Assembly (NCBI RefSeq): GCF_016904885.1
Contig: NZ_JADWYI010000001.1
Coordinates: 7,683,224-7,747,223 of the forward strand
DNA length: 64,000 nucleotides
Source of the DNA: Archangium primigenium
GTDB lineage: Bacteria; Myxococcota; Myxococcia; Myxococcales; Myxococcaceae
Reading direction: 5' to 3'
Positions 10,264 to 18,701 of this stretch are shown here, in pieces. How positions within the stretch are numbered: the stretch's first letter is position 1; the number at the start of each line of letters is the position of its first letter. The notes under the pieces were generated by a model. That model worked only from the letters and a program-made list of their open reading frames with translations, was not told where the DNA came from and searched no databases. The translations under genes were made by a program, and so were the position numbers.

Positions 10264-11562
10264 ATGAAAAATACCAGTCTGGCCGTAATACTCATCTCCG
10301 CGGGACTGTGCGCCGCGACCTCCGCCCGCGCGCAAGCGGCCCACACGGGCGTGCCGGCCGCGCCCACGGATGCCACGCGGCCGCCGCCCTCCCCTCCCGC
10401 CGCCCAGGACGAGGAGAACGTCTTCCGCTTCTATGGCACCTTCAACCCGCGCCTGGTGGTGTCCTCGGGCGCGGTGGAGTCCTTCAGCCAGCCCAACGCG
10501 TCGGCCATCTCCGCCGCGGGCAACCCCGTCTTCTCCAACGCCCCGGATCAGGCCCGCTATACGCTCCAGGTGGCGCAGTCCCGCGTGGGCTTCTGGCTCA
10601 ACGAGAAGGGGCTGGTGCGCGCGCAGCTCGAGCTGGACTTCATCGACTTCGCCAAGGCCTCGCCCACCGTCGCCAGCCTGCCGCGCGTGCGCATCGCCCG
10701 CGTGGATTATGCCTTGCATCCCAACCACCTCGTGTCCCTGGGTCAGGATTGGGATCTGCACGCGCCCATCAACCCGCATGGCATCAACATGGTGGGCTCG
10801 CTCTTCCTGGCGGGAAACACCGCCTTCATGCGCCAGCAGCTCAAATACATCTACAGCACGCCTGATCTGGAGTGGGCGGCGGCGGTGGGCTTTCCCTCGG
10901 CCAATGTCACCGCCAAGGACGCCGCCTTCGAGCTGGGCCTCATGCCCACGCTCGCGGCGCGCGGCACCTACAAATGGGGCAAGAGCCGGGTGGGCCTGTC
11001 CGCCCTCGCCACGCGTCTGCCCTTCAACCTGGGAACGCCCGACGAGCGCTTCCGCCCCGCCTGGTCCACCGCGCTCTTCTCCGAGCTCGCGCCCACCGTG
11101 GACACCAACATCCGCCTGGAGCTCAACCTCGGACAGAACGGCGCCAACCTGGGCATGTTGACCCTGGCCCAGGGCCGCGCCACCGAGGACGTGCGCGAGT
11201 TCGGCGGGTTCATCTCCGCGCGCCAGACGCTCTCGTCCCACCACGCCGTCTACGGCATGGCGGGCTATCAGCGGGTGCTCGAGCCCGCCAAGGTCGTGCC
11301 CAGTTATGGCTATGCCTCCCCGGGCACCCCCGAGGCCCCGCCCGCGTTCAGCACGGCCACCCTGTCCGGCACGGGGCCCGGCATCCTGCACAACGGCACG
11401 GCGCGTCTGGGTTATGAGTTCAGGCCCCACCGCAAGCTGGCCTTCGTGCTGGAAGGCTTCCTCTTCCAGACCCGCTTCCGGCTGCAGGAGGTGGACGTGG
11501 CCCGCGTCGAGGCGAAGCGCACCACGGTGGGCCTCGAGACAGGCGCGCTGCTGACGTTCTGA
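10264..11562 (+). CDS. outer-membrane beta-barrel porin-like protein
   Basis: A 432-residue exported protein. The first 23 residues are a signal peptide ending Ala-Arg-Ala-Gln. A proline-rich linker and then alternating hydrophobic and polar strands follow, with many aromatic residues, ending in Thr-Phe, the C-terminal Phe expected of an outer-membrane barrel inserted by BamA. The pattern resembles porin-like proteins that bear no specific domain name. It is divergent from the sugar or peptide importer operon and could be the matching outer-membrane channel, but that link rests only on position. A GGAG-containing stretch lies just before the ATG. Confidence 0.7.
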   Translation: MKNTSLAVILISAGLCAATSARAQAAHTGVPAAPTDATRPPPSPPAAQDEENVFRFYGTFNPRLVVSSGAVESFSQPNASAISAAGNPVFSNAPDQARYTLQVAQSRVGFWLNEKGLVRAQLELDFIDFAKASPTVASLPRVRIARVDYALHPNHLVSLGQDWDLHAPINPHGINMVGSLFLAGNTAFMRQQLKYIYSTPDLEWAAAVGFPSANVTAKDAAFELGLMPTLAARGTYKWGKSRVGLSALATRLPFNLGTPDERFRPAWSTALFSELAPTVDTNIRLELNLGQNGANLGMLTLAQGRATEDVREFGGFISARQTLSSHHAVYGMAGYQRVLEPAKVVPSYGYASPGTPEAPPAFSTATLSGTGPGILHNGTARLGYEFRPHRKLAFVLEGFLFQTRFRLQEVDVARVEAKRTTVGLETGALLTF

Positions 11563-11713
11563 CGTCCCCGGCCACCGGGAGGGCCCCCGGTCCGGGTCTT
11601 CCCTGCATGACGCGGTGACCGGTTCTTCCACGGTCCGTGAGGGGCACGCCCTCCGTCCAGGGCCTCGCCCGGTCGAGCCCTCCGGGTGGCCAGCGGTGGT
11701 AGAAGGACGCGCC

Positions 11714-12223
11714 ATGTCCAAGCCCCTCCTCGCCGCTGTCCTCTGCCTGTTCGCCGTTGGTTGTGAGGGACCCGCCGGTCCCGCCGGAGCCGAGGGTCCC
11801 GCCGGTCCTCAAGGCCCCGCGGGAGCCACGGGCCCCACCGGTCCCACCGGTCCCACGGGCCCCGCGGGCTCGGCGGGCGCCACGCCCAAGACCAACTATG
11901 TCTGCGATGGCACGACGGGCTCGGCGCTCGGCGACATCACCCTGAGCCACTCCATCTACGAGATGAGCGACGGCAGTGTCTTCTCGACCTGCACGGTGGT
12001 CACGCCCGCCCAGGAAATCACCTCCTTCGTGGTGTACCGCTCCACGCAGACGGGCGCCACGAATGGCTCGTGCTACGTCGCGGCCGACACGGACGGCACC
12101 GCCAGCTACGGCGTCTGGAACATGAGGGCCACCCTGAGCACGCTCAAGGGCGTGGCCACGTACCGCAATCCCGGCAGCACCGATGACGGGCGGGCGGTCA
12201 ACCTGACCTGCGTGAAGTACTAG
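11714..12223 (+). CDS. lipoprotein with collagen-like Gly-X-Y repeat
   Basis: A 169-residue lipoprotein. The signal peptide ends in the lipobox Phe-Ala-Val-Gly-Cys with Cys17, followed directly by about 15 Gly-X-Y triplets dominated by GPA and GPT (residues 18-62), a bacterial collagen-like stalk. The rest is a small domain with two Cys pairs (YVCDG, FSTCTVV, NGSCYV, LTCVKY) that I do not recognise. The stalk would project the Cys-rich head away from the membrane. The start was placed at the ATG at 11714, which gives a proper signal peptide; the frame is open further upstream without one. It is the first of four consecutive lipoprotein genes. Confidence 0.85.
   Translation: MSKPLLAAVLCLFAVGCEGPAGPAGAEGPAGPQGPAGATGPTGPTGPTGPAGSAGATPKTNYVCDGTTGSALGDITLSHSIYEMSDGSVFSTCTVVTPAQEITSFVVYRSTQTGATNGSCYVAADTDGTASYGVWNMRATLSTLKGVATYRNPGSTDDGRAVNLTCVKY
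11769..11884 (+). repeat. collagen-like triplet repeat coding region
   Basis: Tandem nine-base units coding Gly-Pro-Ala and Gly-Pro-Thr, dominated by ggtcccgcc and ggtcccacc variants. Such tracts expand and contract by slippage, so copy number is expected to vary between strains. Confidence 0.8.
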
Positions 12224-12313
12224 GCGTCCGGGGTCCGGCCGTGCGCGGAGTGCTTTTCGCGGGCAAGTGAAGGAAGATCCCCCCGCGCACCCCGCGCCAC
12301 CAAGGGACTGTTC

Positions 12314-13402
12314 ATGAAGAAGTCGCTCGCGCTGCTCGCCCTCTCCCTCTCCGCCTGTTCCGGCACCGTCGACCCCCCGGAGCCCCCCGAGAACACGGAG
12401 CCCCTGGAGGCCATCGCCCTGGCAGCCGTCCCCACCGGGCAGGGCTTCCAGTTCATCACCCAGGAGACCGAGGTGCCCCAGGGGGTGGAGCGGCAGGACT
12501 GCTACTTCTTCAAGGTGGGCGACATCGCCGCGGCCAATGGCATGCCCGAGGGCGCCATCAACCTGCATCGGGTGCAGATCTCCCAGCGGGAGGGCTCGCA
12601 CCACATGAACATCTACCGGGTGCGCACGCTGCTGGGGCTGACCCCGGCCAACGGGCTCTTCCAGCCCAACTCCAATGGCGTGGGCCCCTGCTTCAACAGC
12701 GCCAACTGGGCGGACTGGCCGCTGCTCGCCAACACGCAGCAGAAGGGCGTGCTGGATTGGACGTACCCGGAGGGCGTGGCCAACGTCATCCAGCCCGACG
12801 AGTGGCTCATGGTGCAGACGCACTACGTCAACGCCACCACCCAGAAGACGCCGCAGGCCTACGGCAAGGTCTGGGTGAACTTCTGGGTCATCCCCCAGGA
12901 CCAGGTGAAGCACGAGCTGGGCACCATCTTCGCCACCAAGCAGAACGTCCGGGTCTGCACGAAGAACCCCAAGCCGACCTTCAACGCCACCTGTCAGATC
13001 AACAGCAAGCAGCCCGTGCGGGTCATCGGCGCCAATGGCCACTTCCACAGCCGGGGCAAGGAGTTCGGCATCTACGCCTGGGATGGCTACAGCCTGCAGC
13101 GGCCCGCGGAGAGCGAGCGCTTCTACACGTCGCTCACCTGGGACGACCCGCCCATGGAGCGCTCGCCCGAGCTCGACCTGACGCTGCCGCCCGGCGCGGG
13201 CATCTGGTACACCTGCTCCTACGAATGGACGCCGCCCCCCGTGGGCTGCCAGGCGCTCGATAACTTCGATCGGACGAAGTACGGCACGGCCGAGAAGAAC
13301 CTCGACTGCTGCTACACCTTCGGACCGCAGGTGGATCAAAACGAGCACTGCAATGCATTCATCTACTACTACCCGAAGCAGGACGACGTGAACTGCTTCT
13401 GA
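12314..13402 (+). CDS. PHM/DBH-like copper type II monooxygenase lipoprotein with His at the CuM methionine position
   Basis: A 362-residue lipoprotein (lipobox Leu-Ser-Ala-Cys, Cys15) that aligns by motif with the catalytic core of peptidylglycine alpha-hydroxylating monooxygenase. The CuH site is matched by His96-His97 (SHHMNIY) and His170 (QTHY). The CuM site is matched by His243-x-His245 (GHFHSRG). The CuM methionine, found in animal enzymes in the segment DEMCNLYIMYY, is replaced here by His345 in NEHCNAFIYYY (codon CAC at 13346-13348). The family hydroxylates C-H bonds with two uncoupled coppers and ascorbate; whether this protein does so with an all-His CuM is open. Several cysteine pairs suggest disulfides in an oxidising compartment. 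It sits 13 bases before the next lipoprotein gene, so they are probably cotranscribed. Confidence 0.82.
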   Translation: MKKSLALLALSLSACSGTVDPPEPPENTEPLEAIALAAVPTGQGFQFITQETEVPQGVERQDCYFFKVGDIAAANGMPEGAINLHRVQISQREGSHHMNIYRVRTLLGLTPANGLFQPNSNGVGPCFNSANWADWPLLANTQQKGVLDWTYPEGVANVIQPDEWLMVQTHYVNATTQKTPQAYGKVWVNFWVIPQDQVKHELGTIFATKQNVRVCTKNPKPTFNATCQINSKQPVRVIGANGHFHSRGKEFGIYAWDGYSLQRPAESERFYTSLTWDDPPMERSPELDLTLPPGAGIWYTCSYEWTPPPVGCQALDNFDRTKYGTAEKNLDCCYTFGPQVDQNEHCNAFIYYYPKQDDVNCF

Positions 13403-13415
13403 GCCGCTACCGCCC

Positions 13416-14243
13416 ATGCGCGTGAACTTCTCCAGGACGCTCGCCCTCACCCTGCTCTCCTCCTGTCTCGCGCTGGGCTGTGGCGTCCGCCCCGCGACCG
13501 AGGAGGGGGACGCGGGGGTGGGTGAAAAGGACGCCGGCCAGACCCCGCCCGATGCCGGAACGGGCACGCCCGACGCGGGTCCGGGCACGCCCGACGCGGG
13601 TCCTCCTCCGGCCGATGCCGGGACGGGGGAAAGCGACGCGGGCCCGGAGCCCTCGGACGCGGGCACCGGGACGCCGGACGCGGGCTCGTCCGACGCGGGG
13701 CCGGATCCCGACGAGGGCTACCCCTCTTGTGGCGTCCCGTACCTGGGGGACCGCGAGGGAAAGGGAGACTTCACGCCCACGGCCCTGGGCCCGGACATGG
13801 CCGCGGCGGCCATCCAGGCGGGCAGCACGGTCTCCATCATCGAGCCCGTCCAGGGCGGCCGGGTGTCGTTCATCGGGGTCAAGGACGTCATCAACATGGA
13901 CCCCTGTGGCGCCACGCTGCTCGGGGCCTTCCGGGATCTCCGCTCCAATCGGGTCTCGGTGGACCAGCGCACCGTCACCCTGCAGCGCGGAGCGGACGGC
14001 CGGGGCGCGAGCACCGACTCGGACACGGCCTCGTTCTCCAACGTGTTCCTGTGCCCCAACAACTGGTCCAACGCCGACATCTTCGACCAGGAGTACGAGG
14101 TGACCATCATCCTCTCGGATCGCCGGGGCCGCTCGGTCTACAAGGCCTTCAATATCCGCCCCGCCTGCAATGTTCCCGGCGAGGACAAGTGGTGCCGGTG
14201 CCTGTGCAAACAAGGGTACAAGCTCGGCGAGCCCTGCCCCTGA
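13416..14243 (+). CDS. lipoprotein with Asp-Ala-Gly repeat linker and Cys-rich tail
   Basis: A 275-residue lipoprotein with lipobox Leu-Ala-Leu-Gly-Cys. Residues about 32-98 are a low-complexity stalk built of (x-P/S)-D-A-G units, likely a flexible spacer typical of myxobacterial surface lipoproteins. The C-terminal 165 residues form an unrecognised domain beginning at SCGVPYLGDREG and ending in CRCLCKQGYKLGEPC, with a cysteine pattern suggesting disulfides. No enzyme motif was found. The 13-base gap from the monooxygenase-like gene suggests a shared transcript, so this could be a partner or carrier for it, which is inference from position. Confidence 0.75.
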   Translation: MRVNFSRTLALTLLSSCLALGCGVRPATEEGDAGVGEKDAGQTPPDAGTGTPDAGPGTPDAGPPPADAGTGESDAGPEPSDAGTGTPDAGSSDAGPDPDEGYPSCGVPYLGDREGKGDFTPTALGPDMAAAAIQAGSTVSIIEPVQGGRVSFIGVKDVINMDPCGATLLGAFRDLRSNRVSVDQRTVTLQRGADGRGASTDSDTASFSNVFLCPNNWSNADIFDQEYEVTIILSDRRGRSVYKAFNIRPACNVPGEDKWCRCLCKQGYKLGEPCP

Positions 14244-14331
14244 CGTCCGCCGCCGCGTGGGCGTGACAGGCTTTCGCGTTTGGCGTGCGCATTGCTCCTC
14301 CTGAGCGGGAACACCGAACAGGAGGGGCAGC

Positions 14332-16011
14332 GTGGCGACAGTGAGAAAGAGTTTGGGCTGGATGGGGTTGGTGGCGGTGTCGATGTGGAGTGCCTGTGTT
14401 CCCGAGGAGAGCACCCCGGCGGAGCAGGCGGAGACCCCGAAGGTGGAGGCCTCGAGCACGCCCGGCACGGCGACCGAGGCCCAGGCGGTGCGCTTCACCT
14501 ATCCGCCGCTGCAGACGACGCTGGAGCAGTACTCGCTCGAGATCGATCCCAAGCTGCTCAAGCGCTTCGAGCAGGACGAGGACACGCCCAAGCAACCGGC
14601 CGTGCTGATCACACCGGATGGCACGCGCCACGACGTGAAGATGCGGCTGCGCGGCAACAGCTCGCGCGGCTGGCCCAAGAAGAGCTGGCGCGTGGAGCTG
14701 CCCAAGGGGCAGAAGCTCGATGGCCGCCGCAAGCTCAACCTGCTGTCGGGCTACCGCGACTCCACGGCGATGATCGAGAAGCTGGGCTACGACATGCTCG
14801 CCGCCATGGGCGTGCCCGCCTCCAAGGCGACCTACATCCGGCTGGTCATCAATGGCAAACTCCAGGGCGTCTACCTGGACCTGGAGCGCGTGGACAAACC
14901 CTTCCTCGAGAACCACGGCTTCGTCGACACCGAGGGCACCATCTACCGCTGCGGCGGCAAGAATTGCGAGATGAAGGCGGAGTTCGACAAGACCTACCAG
15001 CGCGACTGGGAGGTCTCCACGCCCGAGAAGGGCTCGAAGCAGCCCCTGCTGGACTTCCTCGAGACGCTCAACGCCACGCCCGAGCCGCAGTTCGTCCAGG
15101 CGCTCACCCAGCGCTTCGAGTTGGAGAACTACCTGCGCATCCTGGCCATGGACGCGCTCATCACCAACTCGACGGTGGAGGACTCGCGCAGCTACGTGGT
15201 CCATGACGCGGGCACGGGCCGCATCTCCTACGTGCCCTGGGACTTGAACAACACGGATGCCAAGTACGTCCCGTCCACCCCGCCGGGGAAGATCAAGACC
15301 GCCGACGCCAAGCACCCGCTCTTCAACTTCAGTCTCTTCGACAACCGCGTGGAGGAGCAGTACCAGGACCGGGAGAAGAAGGAGCCCGGCCGCTTCCGGC
15401 CCATCTTCTCCAACCTCAACACCCGCATCTTCCTCAACCCCGCGCTGCGTGAGCAGGAGATGGTGCTCCTGGAGCAGGCCATGAACGACCTGTTCACGCC
15501 CCAGGTGCTCCATGCGCGCATCGACGCCATCCACGCGCTGCTGGCGCCCACCGCGCTCGCCGCGCCCCACACGGACGTGGCCCAGTTCAACGACGGGCCC
15601 CGGTACCTGAAGAAATACATGCAGGAGCGCACCGCCTTCCTGCGCCAGCAGATGGCCACCTGGCGCGCGTGGAAGCCCGGGCTCGTCCTCCAGGCCGTCA
15701 ATGCCACACAGGGATGGATCGAGCTGCGCAACCTCGGCACCCAGAAGGTGAGCACCGCGGGGCTCGTGATCAGCACGGACCTGCGCAACGCCACCAAGCG
15801 CAACGTGCCCACCCACACCCTCCAGCCCGGCCAGACGCTGCGGCTCACCCAGAGCCAACTGGGCCTGAAGCTGCCCACCAAGGGCGCGCTGGGCCTGTTC
15901 TCGGGCAAGGGCGTGTCGGACGCGATCGACGCGCTCTACTATGGCGAGCTGCCCGCCGGGCAGTACTACAGCCGCGCCGCGCAGACCCCCACCCGCTGGG
16001 AAGTGCGCTGA
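14332..16011 (+). CDS. CotH kinase-like lipoprotein with C-terminal lamin-tail-type domain
   Basis: A 559-residue lipoprotein starting at GTG with a strong GGAGGGG ribosome-binding site; the lipobox is Trp-Ser-Ala-Cys with Cys22. Residues about 50-440 match the CotH family: RLRGNSSRGWPKKSWRVEL, KLNLLSGYRDSTAMIEKLGY, the INGKLQGVYLDLERVDK segment, and the metal-binding PWDLNNTD. CotH proteins are atypical secreted protein kinases, first known from spore coats, that phosphorylate extracellular proteins. The last 110 residues resemble a lamin-tail (LTD) beta-sandwich (WIELRNLGTQ through LGLFSGKG). It closes the four-lipoprotein run. A role on the outer surface or in spore or matrix proteins is plausible but unproven. 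Confidence 0.85.
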   Translation: MATVRKSLGWMGLVAVSMWSACVPEESTPAEQAETPKVEASSTPGTATEAQAVRFTYPPLQTTLEQYSLEIDPKLLKRFEQDEDTPKQPAVLITPDGTRHDVKMRLRGNSSRGWPKKSWRVELPKGQKLDGRRKLNLLSGYRDSTAMIEKLGYDMLAAMGVPASKATYIRLVINGKLQGVYLDLERVDKPFLENHGFVDTEGTIYRCGGKNCEMKAEFDKTYQRDWEVSTPEKGSKQPLLDFLETLNATPEPQFVQALTQRFELENYLRILAMDALITNSTVEDSRSYVVHDAGTGRISYVPWDLNNTDAKYVPSTPPGKIKTADAKHPLFNFSLFDNRVEEQYQDREKKEPGRFRPIFSNLNTRIFLNPALREQEMVLLEQAMNDLFTPQVLHARIDAIHALLAPTALAAPHTDVAQFNDGPRYLKKYMQERTAFLRQQMATWRAWKPGLVLQAVNATQGWIELRNLGTQKVSTAGLVISTDLRNATKRNVPTHTLQPGQTLRLTQSQLGLKLPTKGALGLFSGKGVSDAIDALYYGELPAGQYYSRAAQTPTRWEVR

Positions 16012-16080
16012 GTTCCAGGCCCCATCGGCGAGGGAAGGAGGATATGACGGGTGCTCCTCCTTCCCGAGCCGAGGCCTCCC

Positions 16081-16626
16081 ATGGCGATCTATGCGTTGGA
16101 TGAACTCCACCCCCAGCTGCCCAAGGCGGGCGAATTCTGGGTCGCGCCCAATGCCCAGGTGATCGGACAGGTCCGCCTGGGCCGGGAGGCCAGTGTCTGG
16201 TTCGGCGCCGTGGTGCGTGGCGACAACGCGTGGATCCAGATCGGCGACGCCACCAACATCCAGGATGGCGCCGCGCTGCACGCGGACGACGCGTTCCCCC
16301 TCACCCTGGGCGCCGGCTGCACCGTGGGCCACCACGCCATCCTCCATGGCTGCACCATCGGCGACAACACCCTGGTGGGCATGGGCGCCACGGTGCTCAA
16401 CGGCGCGCGCATCGGCTCCAATTGCATCATCGGCGCCAACGCGCTCGTCACCGAGGGCAAGGAATTCCCCGACGGCTCGCTCATCGTCGGGGTGCCGGCC
16501 AAGGTGGTGCGCACGCTCGACCCGGCCGTGCACGCGACGCTGCGCGAGTCAGCGCGCGGGTACGTGGAGCGCTGGCGGCGCTACGCCACCGGCCTGCGCC
16601 GCCTGGACCCGGACACGTCCCGCTAG
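16081..16626 (+). CDS. gamma carbonic anhydrase family protein
   Basis: A 181-residue left-handed beta-helix protein made of hexapeptide repeats, of normal length for the YrdA/CaiE-like gamma carbonic anhydrase family. Putative zinc histidines are in ALHADD and GHHAILHG, the three-histidine arrangement of this family. The ATG at 16081 has a GAGG element and begins the conserved N-terminus; an earlier in-frame start ten codons upstream adds nothing. The role would be reversible CO2 hydration or metal-dependent acyl chemistry in the cytoplasm; family members often remain uncharacterised. It follows the CotH-like gene by 69 bases. Confidence 0.88.
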   Translation: MAIYALDELHPQLPKAGEFWVAPNAQVIGQVRLGREASVWFGAVVRGDNAWIQIGDATNIQDGAALHADDAFPLTLGAGCTVGHHAILHGCTIGDNTLVGMGATVLNGARIGSNCIIGANALVTEGKEFPDGSLIVGVPAKVVRTLDPAVHATLRESARGYVERWRRYATGLRRLDPDTSR

Positions 16627-16766
16627 AGGTGGGTGGGGGTACGCCCTTTCCGTCCATGCGGCGGGAGGAGACGTGCGGAAGGCGGTGTTTTCACGCTGCG
16701 CGCGGACGGACAAACCGCCATGAATAGGCGTCCGAAACGTCCGCGCATGCAGCGCGAAGACGACGG

Positions 16767-17888
16767 ATGCCGGAGACCCGTCCCTTGGCCGCAGAAGCCC
16801 TGTTCCGACCCTTCAGTCACAAGACCCTGCACCTCAAGAACCGCATCGTCATGGCGCCCATGACGCGGTCCTTCTCCCCGGGCGGCGTGCCCACGCCCGA
16901 GGTGTCCGCCTACTACCGCCGCCGCGCGGAGGCGGACGTGGGCCTCATCCTCTCCGAGGGAACGGGCATCGAGCGCCCCTCGGCGCTCAACGATCCCAAC
17001 GTGCCGCGCTTCCATGGGGAGCAGCCGCTCGCGGGCTGGAAGCACGTCATCGACGAGGTGCATGCCGTGGGCGGGAAGATGGCCCCGCAGATCTGGCACG
17101 TGGGCTCGGCGCGCAACCCCATGACCACCTGGGTGGCGCCACCGCCCGTGGACAGCCCCTCGGGCCTGTCCTCGCCGGGCAAGCGCTTCACCGAGCCAAT
17201 GACCGACGAGGCCATCGCCGACACGCTCGCCGCCTTCGGGCGCGCGGCCGCGGATGCCAGGCGGCTCGGCTTCGACGCGGTGGAGATCCACGGCGCCCAC
17301 GGCTACCTGATCGATCAGTTCTTCTGGGACGGGGTGAACCAGCGCGCTGACCGGTATGGCGGTGGAACCATTGGGGAGCGCGCCCGCTTCGGCGCCGAGG
17401 TGGTCAAGAGCATCCGCGCCGCCGTGGGCGAGGACTTCGCCATCCTCCTGCGCCTGTCGCAGTGGAAGCAGCAGGACTTCAGCGTCCGGCTGGCCCACAC
17501 GCCCCAGGAGATGGAGGCCTGGCTCACCCCGCTGGTGGAGGCGGGCACGGACATCCTGCACTGCTCGCAGCGCCGCTTCTGGGAGCCGGAGTTCGAGGGC
17601 TCGCCGCTCAACTTCGCCGGCTGGGCGCGCAAGCTCACCGGCAAGCCCACCATCACGGTGGGCTCGGTGGGCCTGTCCGGGGAGTTCACCGAGGCCCTGC
17701 GTCAGGGCGCGGGCTCCAAGCCCGCCTCGCTCGACAGCCTGCTGGAGCGGCTGGAGCGCGACGAGTTCGATCTGGTGGCGGTGGGCCGGGCGCTGCTCAC
17801 GGACCCTCAGTGGGCGCAGAAGATCCGCGAGGGCCGCACCCACGAGTTGATGGACTTCAGCCGCGAGTCGCTCACCACGCTGTCCTGA
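16767..17888 (+). CDS. NADH:flavin oxidoreductase, Old Yellow Enzyme family
   Basis: A 373-residue FMN-dependent TIM barrel that should reduce activated C=C bonds or nitro groups with NAD(P)H. It begins with LFRPFSHKTLHLKNRIVMAPMTRSF, the OYE N-terminal strand, and contains EIHGAHGYLIDQFFWDGVNQRADRYGG, the substrate and FMN-binding segment. The C-terminal phosphate-binding portion reads TVGSVGL and LVAVGRALLTDPQW. Length and order are normal. It is monocistronic, ending at a hairpin shared with the convergent RlpA-like gene. Confidence 0.95.
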   Translation: MPETRPLAAEALFRPFSHKTLHLKNRIVMAPMTRSFSPGGVPTPEVSAYYRRRAEADVGLILSEGTGIERPSALNDPNVPRFHGEQPLAGWKHVIDEVHAVGGKMAPQIWHVGSARNPMTTWVAPPPVDSPSGLSSPGKRFTEPMTDEAIADTLAAFGRAAADARRLGFDAVEIHGAHGYLIDQFFWDGVNQRADRYGGGTIGERARFGAEVVKSIRAAVGEDFAILLRLSQWKQQDFSVRLAHTPQEMEAWLTPLVEAGTDILHCSQRRFWEPEFEGSPLNFAGWARKLTGKPTITVGSVGLSGEFTEALRQGAGSKPASLDSLLERLERDEFDLVAVGRALLTDPQWAQKIREGRTHELMDFSRESLTTLS

Positions 17889-17895
17889 ACCCAGA

Positions 17896-17946
17896 CGCCC
17901 CGGGCGCCCATTTCCCGCGAGGGAATGGAGCGCCCGGGCGCGGGGC
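17896..17946. terminator. bidirectional stem-loop terminator
   Basis: A long GC-rich inverted repeat lies between the convergent oxidoreductase and RlpA-like genes. The left arm GCCCCGGGCGC and following ATTTCCC pair with GGGAAT and GCGCCCGGGCGCGGGGC around a short GCGA loop, with small bulges. There is no long T-run, common in such GC-rich genomes. Confidence 0.6.
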
Positions 17947-17949
17947 TTC

Positions 17950-18408
17950 TCAGCGGACCACTTCGTAGTTGACGGTGATGATGCCCAGGTCCGTGTTGGC
18001 GATCTGCGAGAAGGCCCCGTAGGTGAGGTCCAGGCAGCGCGGCGCGCCGAAGCCACCGCGGTCGTTGATGGTCACCGTGACGGAGCGGCCCTGGTAGGTC
18101 ACCTTCACCTTGGTGCCGAAGGCGAAGGAGTTGTGGGCGGCCTTGAGCGCCAGTCGGTGGAAGGGCTCACCGCTGGCCGTCGGCCACCCCTCGGGAATTT
18201 CCCCCACGGCGCCGTACCAGCTGGCGACGCAGGTGGCCATCTGGCCCATCTCCGGGGTTTCGGAGGTCTCCGTGGAGGGCGAGCGCAGGGCGCCGCTGGA
18301 GACCGAGGCCTCGGCGACGGGGGCGCGCATGGCCACGCCCGCGACTCCCAGGGCGGCCAGACAGGTGGTGGCGAGGGCGGCACGGCGCAGCATGGACGAA
18401 CGGGTCAT
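17950..18408 (-). CDS. RlpA-like double-psi beta-barrel protein
   Basis: A 152-residue exported protein with a signal peptide (about residues 1-34) and a single RlpA/DPBB domain. The family motifs are clear: ASWYG, TASGEPF, AAHNSFAFGTKVKV and INDRGGFG. RlpA proteins are septal lytic transglycosylases acting on denuded peptidoglycan; this one lacks the SPOR domain that targets RlpA to septa, so it may be a periplasmic or secreted cell-wall-active or expansin-like protein. The ATG at 18408 gives the signal peptide; an in-frame start 32 codons upstream would not. It diverges from the DHFR-like gene across an AT-rich spacer. Confidence 0.88.
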   Translation of the reverse strand: MTRSSMLRRAALATTCLAALGVAGVAMRAPVAEASVSSGALRSPSTETSETPEMGQMATCVASWYGAVGEIPEGWPTASGEPFHRLALKAAHNSFAFGTKVKVTYQGRSVTVTINDRGGFGAPRCLDLTYGAFSQIANTDLGIITVNYEVVR

Positions 18409-18701
18409 GGACGGGCTCCAATTCAAGACGACGGGGTGTCTGGTTTGGGTACGGGCGGGCCAACCCCTGACAAAGGGCGCCGCCGCGCATGAAAGGGAAT
18501 GCACCGCCGAGATAAGACTTCCACGCCCGAAAGTAAATACCCAACCAACGTGTTAAGTGCGTTTTACTCGAATTACACGTGTATTGTCATAAATGCGCTG
18601 AGAGCGCACGAGACGCGAGAAGACGCGTGCGTTCAGTGCACCGGAGAAATTATTGTCCGGGGAGATGTTGAGTTGTCACCTGAAGCGCCCGAGGAGTCCG
18701 C
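18409..18701. promoter_or_regulatory. AT-rich divergent spacer with a 10-base palindrome
   Basis: These 293 bases between the RlpA-like and DHFR-like genes are much richer in A and T than the surroundings, especially 18525-18600. A perfect palindrome TACACGTGTA lies at 18574-18583 and a short hairpin GCGCT/AGCGC follows at 18596-18608. These could be regulator sites for either gene. No gene is visible here. Confidence 0.35.

Noticed and set aside
13554-13712. Repeated GACGCGGG-type units resembling a repeat array
   Set aside because: These encode the Asp-Ala-Gly linker of a lipoprotein in frame; there are no spacers or palindromic repeats, so it is not a CRISPR array.
14332-16011. Missing catalytic Asp in the CotH-like protein
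   Set aside because: The Asn-x-Asp position reads Asn-Ser-Thr at first sight, but an Asp three residues later (VEDSRSY) can align with it, so an inactive kinase is not supported.
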